Shown: positions 9,419-11,312 of the stretch, one piece after another | Layout: each line of letters begins with the position of its first letter | Numbering within the stretch: position 1 is the stretch's first letter | Source of the DNA: Ettlia oleoabundans | Lineage: Eukaryota > Chlorophyta > Chlorophyceae > Chlamydomonadales | Direction of reading: 5' to 3' | NCBI GenBank assembly: GCA_019693395.1 | Contig: JAAMXP010005011.1 | Coordinates: 2,409 to 13,720 of the forward strand | Length of the DNA: 11,312 nucleotides | Program-made: the position numbers and the translations under genes | Notes under the pieces: model-generated | What the model was told of the DNA's origin: nothing | The model's database searches: none | Seen by the model: the letters and a program-made list of their open reading frames with translations, nothing else

Positions 9419-10299
9419 GGGTAAAATAGAAGGGTTGGATGAACTTTCATGATTGTTGGGCAACATGGAAACAAAAGGTTGGCTGTGGGTGTGCCAAACA
9501 ACGAAGGGACTGTTTGACTGCTAACACGATGGGGGACAATGCTTGGCGGCTGACTGACTATCACACCCCTGTACTCAAGCAAACACCCATGGGAATGAAA
9601 GCTGACCGGAACAACTTGACCGAAGGGACGCAGCTAGGGTGCCCAGCTGGAAGAGATGAAAAGGCACTGACCAGAGAGAGTGACTAGAGGCAGTGACCAG
9701 CTTCAAGTGTCATGGTGGACTTAGTGCTGTCCTATGGCGCTGAGATATTGGGTTTGCATGCATCCGGCAGCAAAGCCAGCACAGCGCTGGAAGCTACGCG
9801 GTAGCAGTTGCAGTTCAGCTACCTACCTACAGCACCTTCTGACCCCATGCGGTGGCAAAGGCATTCCCTAACATGCCGTGCTGGCTGAGACAGGCGAGCG
9901 GTCGCTGTAGCAGCGATGGCTGCAAAGGGCGGCTAAGCTTTGGAGCAAGGTTTTCTGTAGTGGCTGGCACCTTTGGCCTTGCCCGACCGTTCTTATTCAA
10001 CAGTTGTGAGGACTTGTTGCTGTTTACCAGCAAAGGCAAGATCCAGAGTGGCTGGCCATGGTTGTCTGGATGTTTAGACGTGAGTATACTCATTAGCATG
10101 CAGGGCATGTCACAGGTGGCACTAGGAAACGCACATGACCAAGGCAGTGAAGGAAGGGGTGATATGGAGATGTGCCCGATTTCCTACATGATTTGGATAA
10201 GCAGCATCAAGCCCGGAAGAATAGCTATGCGTCTCCCACACGTCAAAGGGAAAGTCTGTGTTGCATTCGAAATGAAGGAAAGCGATTGAAAGCACCGCC
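9419..10299. other. No recognisable gene; probable 3' UTR of the cysteine-rich gene
   Basis: Open frames exist on both strands (9439-9687 and 9852-10289 plus, 9827-10108 minus), but none shows a known domain, repeat or convincing splice partner. No further Cys-rich module is seen. The stretch probably belongs to the minus-strand 3' UTR and the convergent spacer. Confidence 0.45.
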
Positions 10300-11046
10300 T
10301 TACTGCGCATTTTCGCAGCCAAGCTGCTCATCACATTGTCGGCAGCTGGTGATGTCTTCATTGCACCGGAGGCAGCGAGGAAACTTTGCAGCGCACTGCA
10401 CATGTATCGCAAGAAGAAGGACAGAAGGGTTCAGCAACACAGTTCATGGGCCAAACACCCTCATTGCTGAAGCCCAAATCGATGCTGGAATGCGGCGCGT
10501 CCCCTGCCATCAGTCACGGGGCAATAGCAGTTCAGGCAGCCGACAGCAGCAGGAAAGTAGCATCTTGGACAGCATCAGGGAGCGGCAGACTATACCGGAT
10601 TGTATACGCAACCGCCCTCGCCGTCGGGGGCGTAGCCATTAGCAGCATCACACTCCACGCACATGGTGCCAACATCGTTGCACGTCAAGCAGTTCAGGAA
10701 CAAGGCAGTGCACTGAACGCAGGGTAGCAAAGCCGGGGGGTGGGGGGTGGGGGGGGGGGCGGGGGGCTGTGCGGGAAGGCGCTTGCTGAACTGCTTAAAA
10801 GAGGCATTGCTGCTGACCTATTCCAAACGCTTGTACTTCTCGCCAAGTGAAAAGGAGAATCGGCTGATCTTTGTCATCTAGCAAGAGGGAAGACAAGCAC
10901 ACACTGGGCGATGCCAGCTGGCGGCGGCCTACCTCAAACTTGCAACCGCCGTTGCCGTCAGAGACGTAGCCGTTGGCAGCGTCACACTTCAAGCACGAGC
11001 CATCGCCGTCGCTGCACATAAGGCAGTTGGCACGCGCGGCTGTGCA
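10300..11046 (-). CDS. Cysteine-rich repeat protein, 3' exons (5' part outside the window)
   Basis: Three exons are supported: 11046-10933 (38 codons), 10712-10596 (39 codons) and 10395-10300 (31 codons plus TAA). Each begins with a TGC codon directly after an AG acceptor, and the two inner exons are symmetric phase 0, so each exon is one repeat. The repeat is C-x6-C-x2-C-x6-C-x2-C-D, then A-A-N-G-Y, D-G-x-G-G-C in the first two. In the last exon the first five Cys are kept (CAAKFPRCLRC, SCRQCD) and the tail is shortened to GCENAQ. The spacing resembles the growth-factor-receptor/furin-like cysteine-rich superfamily, whose modules form disulfide-bonded extracellular rods. Secretion or surface display is inferred, since no signal peptide is in view. 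The introns are 220 and 200 bases. The final CAGTAA also contains a donor-like GTAAGG, so the end may be a splice site instead of a stop. Upstream exons lie right of 11046. The function is unknown. Confidence 0.7.
10497..10550 (-). pseudogene. Broken cysteine-rich repeat module inside the last intron
   Basis: The minus strand reads AAVGCLNCYCPVTDGRG between the second and third repeat exons, resembling ALFLNCLTCNDVGT of the preceding exon. TGCCTGAACTGCT is close to the functional copy at the DNA level. The first Cys, the AG acceptor and the second Cys pair are missing, so it is unlikely to be spliced in. I infer a dead duplicate of a repeat exon; a chance Cys-rich stretch is possible. Confidence 0.4.
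10735..10766 (+). repeat. G-tract array with G-quadruplex potential, intronic
   Basis: Four G-runs of 6, 6, 11 and 6 are separated by single T, T and C bases on the plus strand. This easily satisfies the rule of four runs of at least three G with short loops. It lies in the 220-base intron (10713-10932) of the minus-strand cysteine-rich gene, just before the acceptor of the second repeat exon. The G-rich strand is the template and the pre-mRNA carries a C-tract. Run lengths may be affected by sequencing error. Confidence 0.8.
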
Positions 11047-11312
11047 CTGCAACCGCATAGGAGGGGCATACATATGTAGTTGAGCACAGCGGGCTATGGT
11101 AGGCAGGCAGGCAGGGGTGCTGATGCTGCAACCAGAATTCCAATTCACGCGTACCTCCAGACCACGTCCACTCATCTTCAGACAGTAACAAATTTCAAAA
11201 AATAATGGTGGGGTGACATGAAGCCAGCAACAAGCGAGGGGCACTTACAAACTAGTGTTGCGGTGGCTTCAAGCCATCTTTCATGGCAAGCAGTAGCAAA
11301 GCTGGCAAGGCG

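Noticed and set aside
9439..9687. Open frame of 82 codons, plus strand
   Set aside because: No domain, biased composition, and it lies in the convergent spacer.
9852..10289. Open frame of 145 codons on the plus strand, antisense to the supposed 3' UTR of the cysteine-rich gene
   Set aside because: No family resemblance, no clear start context and no splice partner. Length alone is not enough in this GC-rich sequence.
1..11312. tRNA, rRNA, CRISPR array, transposon ends or reverse transcriptase
   Set aside because: None recognised by eye on either strand. The duplicated F-box copy keeps its introns and has no poly(A) tail, so it is not a retrocopy.

Overview
The window looks like nuclear DNA of a green alga (Chlorophyta). 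The genes are dense and split by many short introns of about 120-370 bases. Acceptors are almost all CAG after a pyrimidine-rich stretch, and donors are mostly GTGNGT or GTAAG. TGTAA, the usual chlorophyte polyadenylation signal, follows a stop codon by 53 bases at 9314-9318. The base composition is moderately GC-rich. I cannot name the species from sequence alone. All gene models below were built by hand from splice signals, reading phase and remembered family conservation; none was checked by a search.

Layout, left to right. (1) 264-1195, plus strand: the last two exons of a TLC-domain (TRAM/LAG1/CLN8) membrane protein whose 5' part lies further left. (2) 2162-5133, minus strand: a complete nine-exon gene for subunit E of the vacuolar H+-ATPase (about 235 residues). 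Genes 1 and 2 converge across about 970 bases with no recognisable gene. (3) 5778 to about 7110, plus strand: a decayed F-box/leucine-rich-repeat gene. (4) 7398-9260, plus strand: its better preserved tandem neighbour, an F-box/LRR gene of three exons and about 482 residues. It carries an apparent one-base frameshift at a T-run near 7949-7951. (5) 10300-11046 and beyond the right edge, minus strand: the 3' end of a gene for a cysteine-rich repeat protein, in which each visible repeat is one phase-0 exon. A broken repeat lies in the last intron.

The genes do not form a pathway. V-ATPase E is a housekeeping stator subunit of the proton pump, and the TLC protein is a probable endomembrane protein. 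The F-box pair is a lineage-specific tandem family of likely SCF ubiquitin-ligase adaptors. The cysteine-rich protein is probably secreted or on the cell surface, though its N-terminus is not in view.

The points most worth following up are the tandem F-box/LRR pair (one dead copy, one with a single frame break), the modular cysteine-rich exons with a dead module between them, a phase-compatible second terminal exon inside the last V-ATPase E intron, and a very G-rich tract in an intron of the cysteine-rich gene. I saw no sign of a mobile element, CRISPR array or RNA gene.
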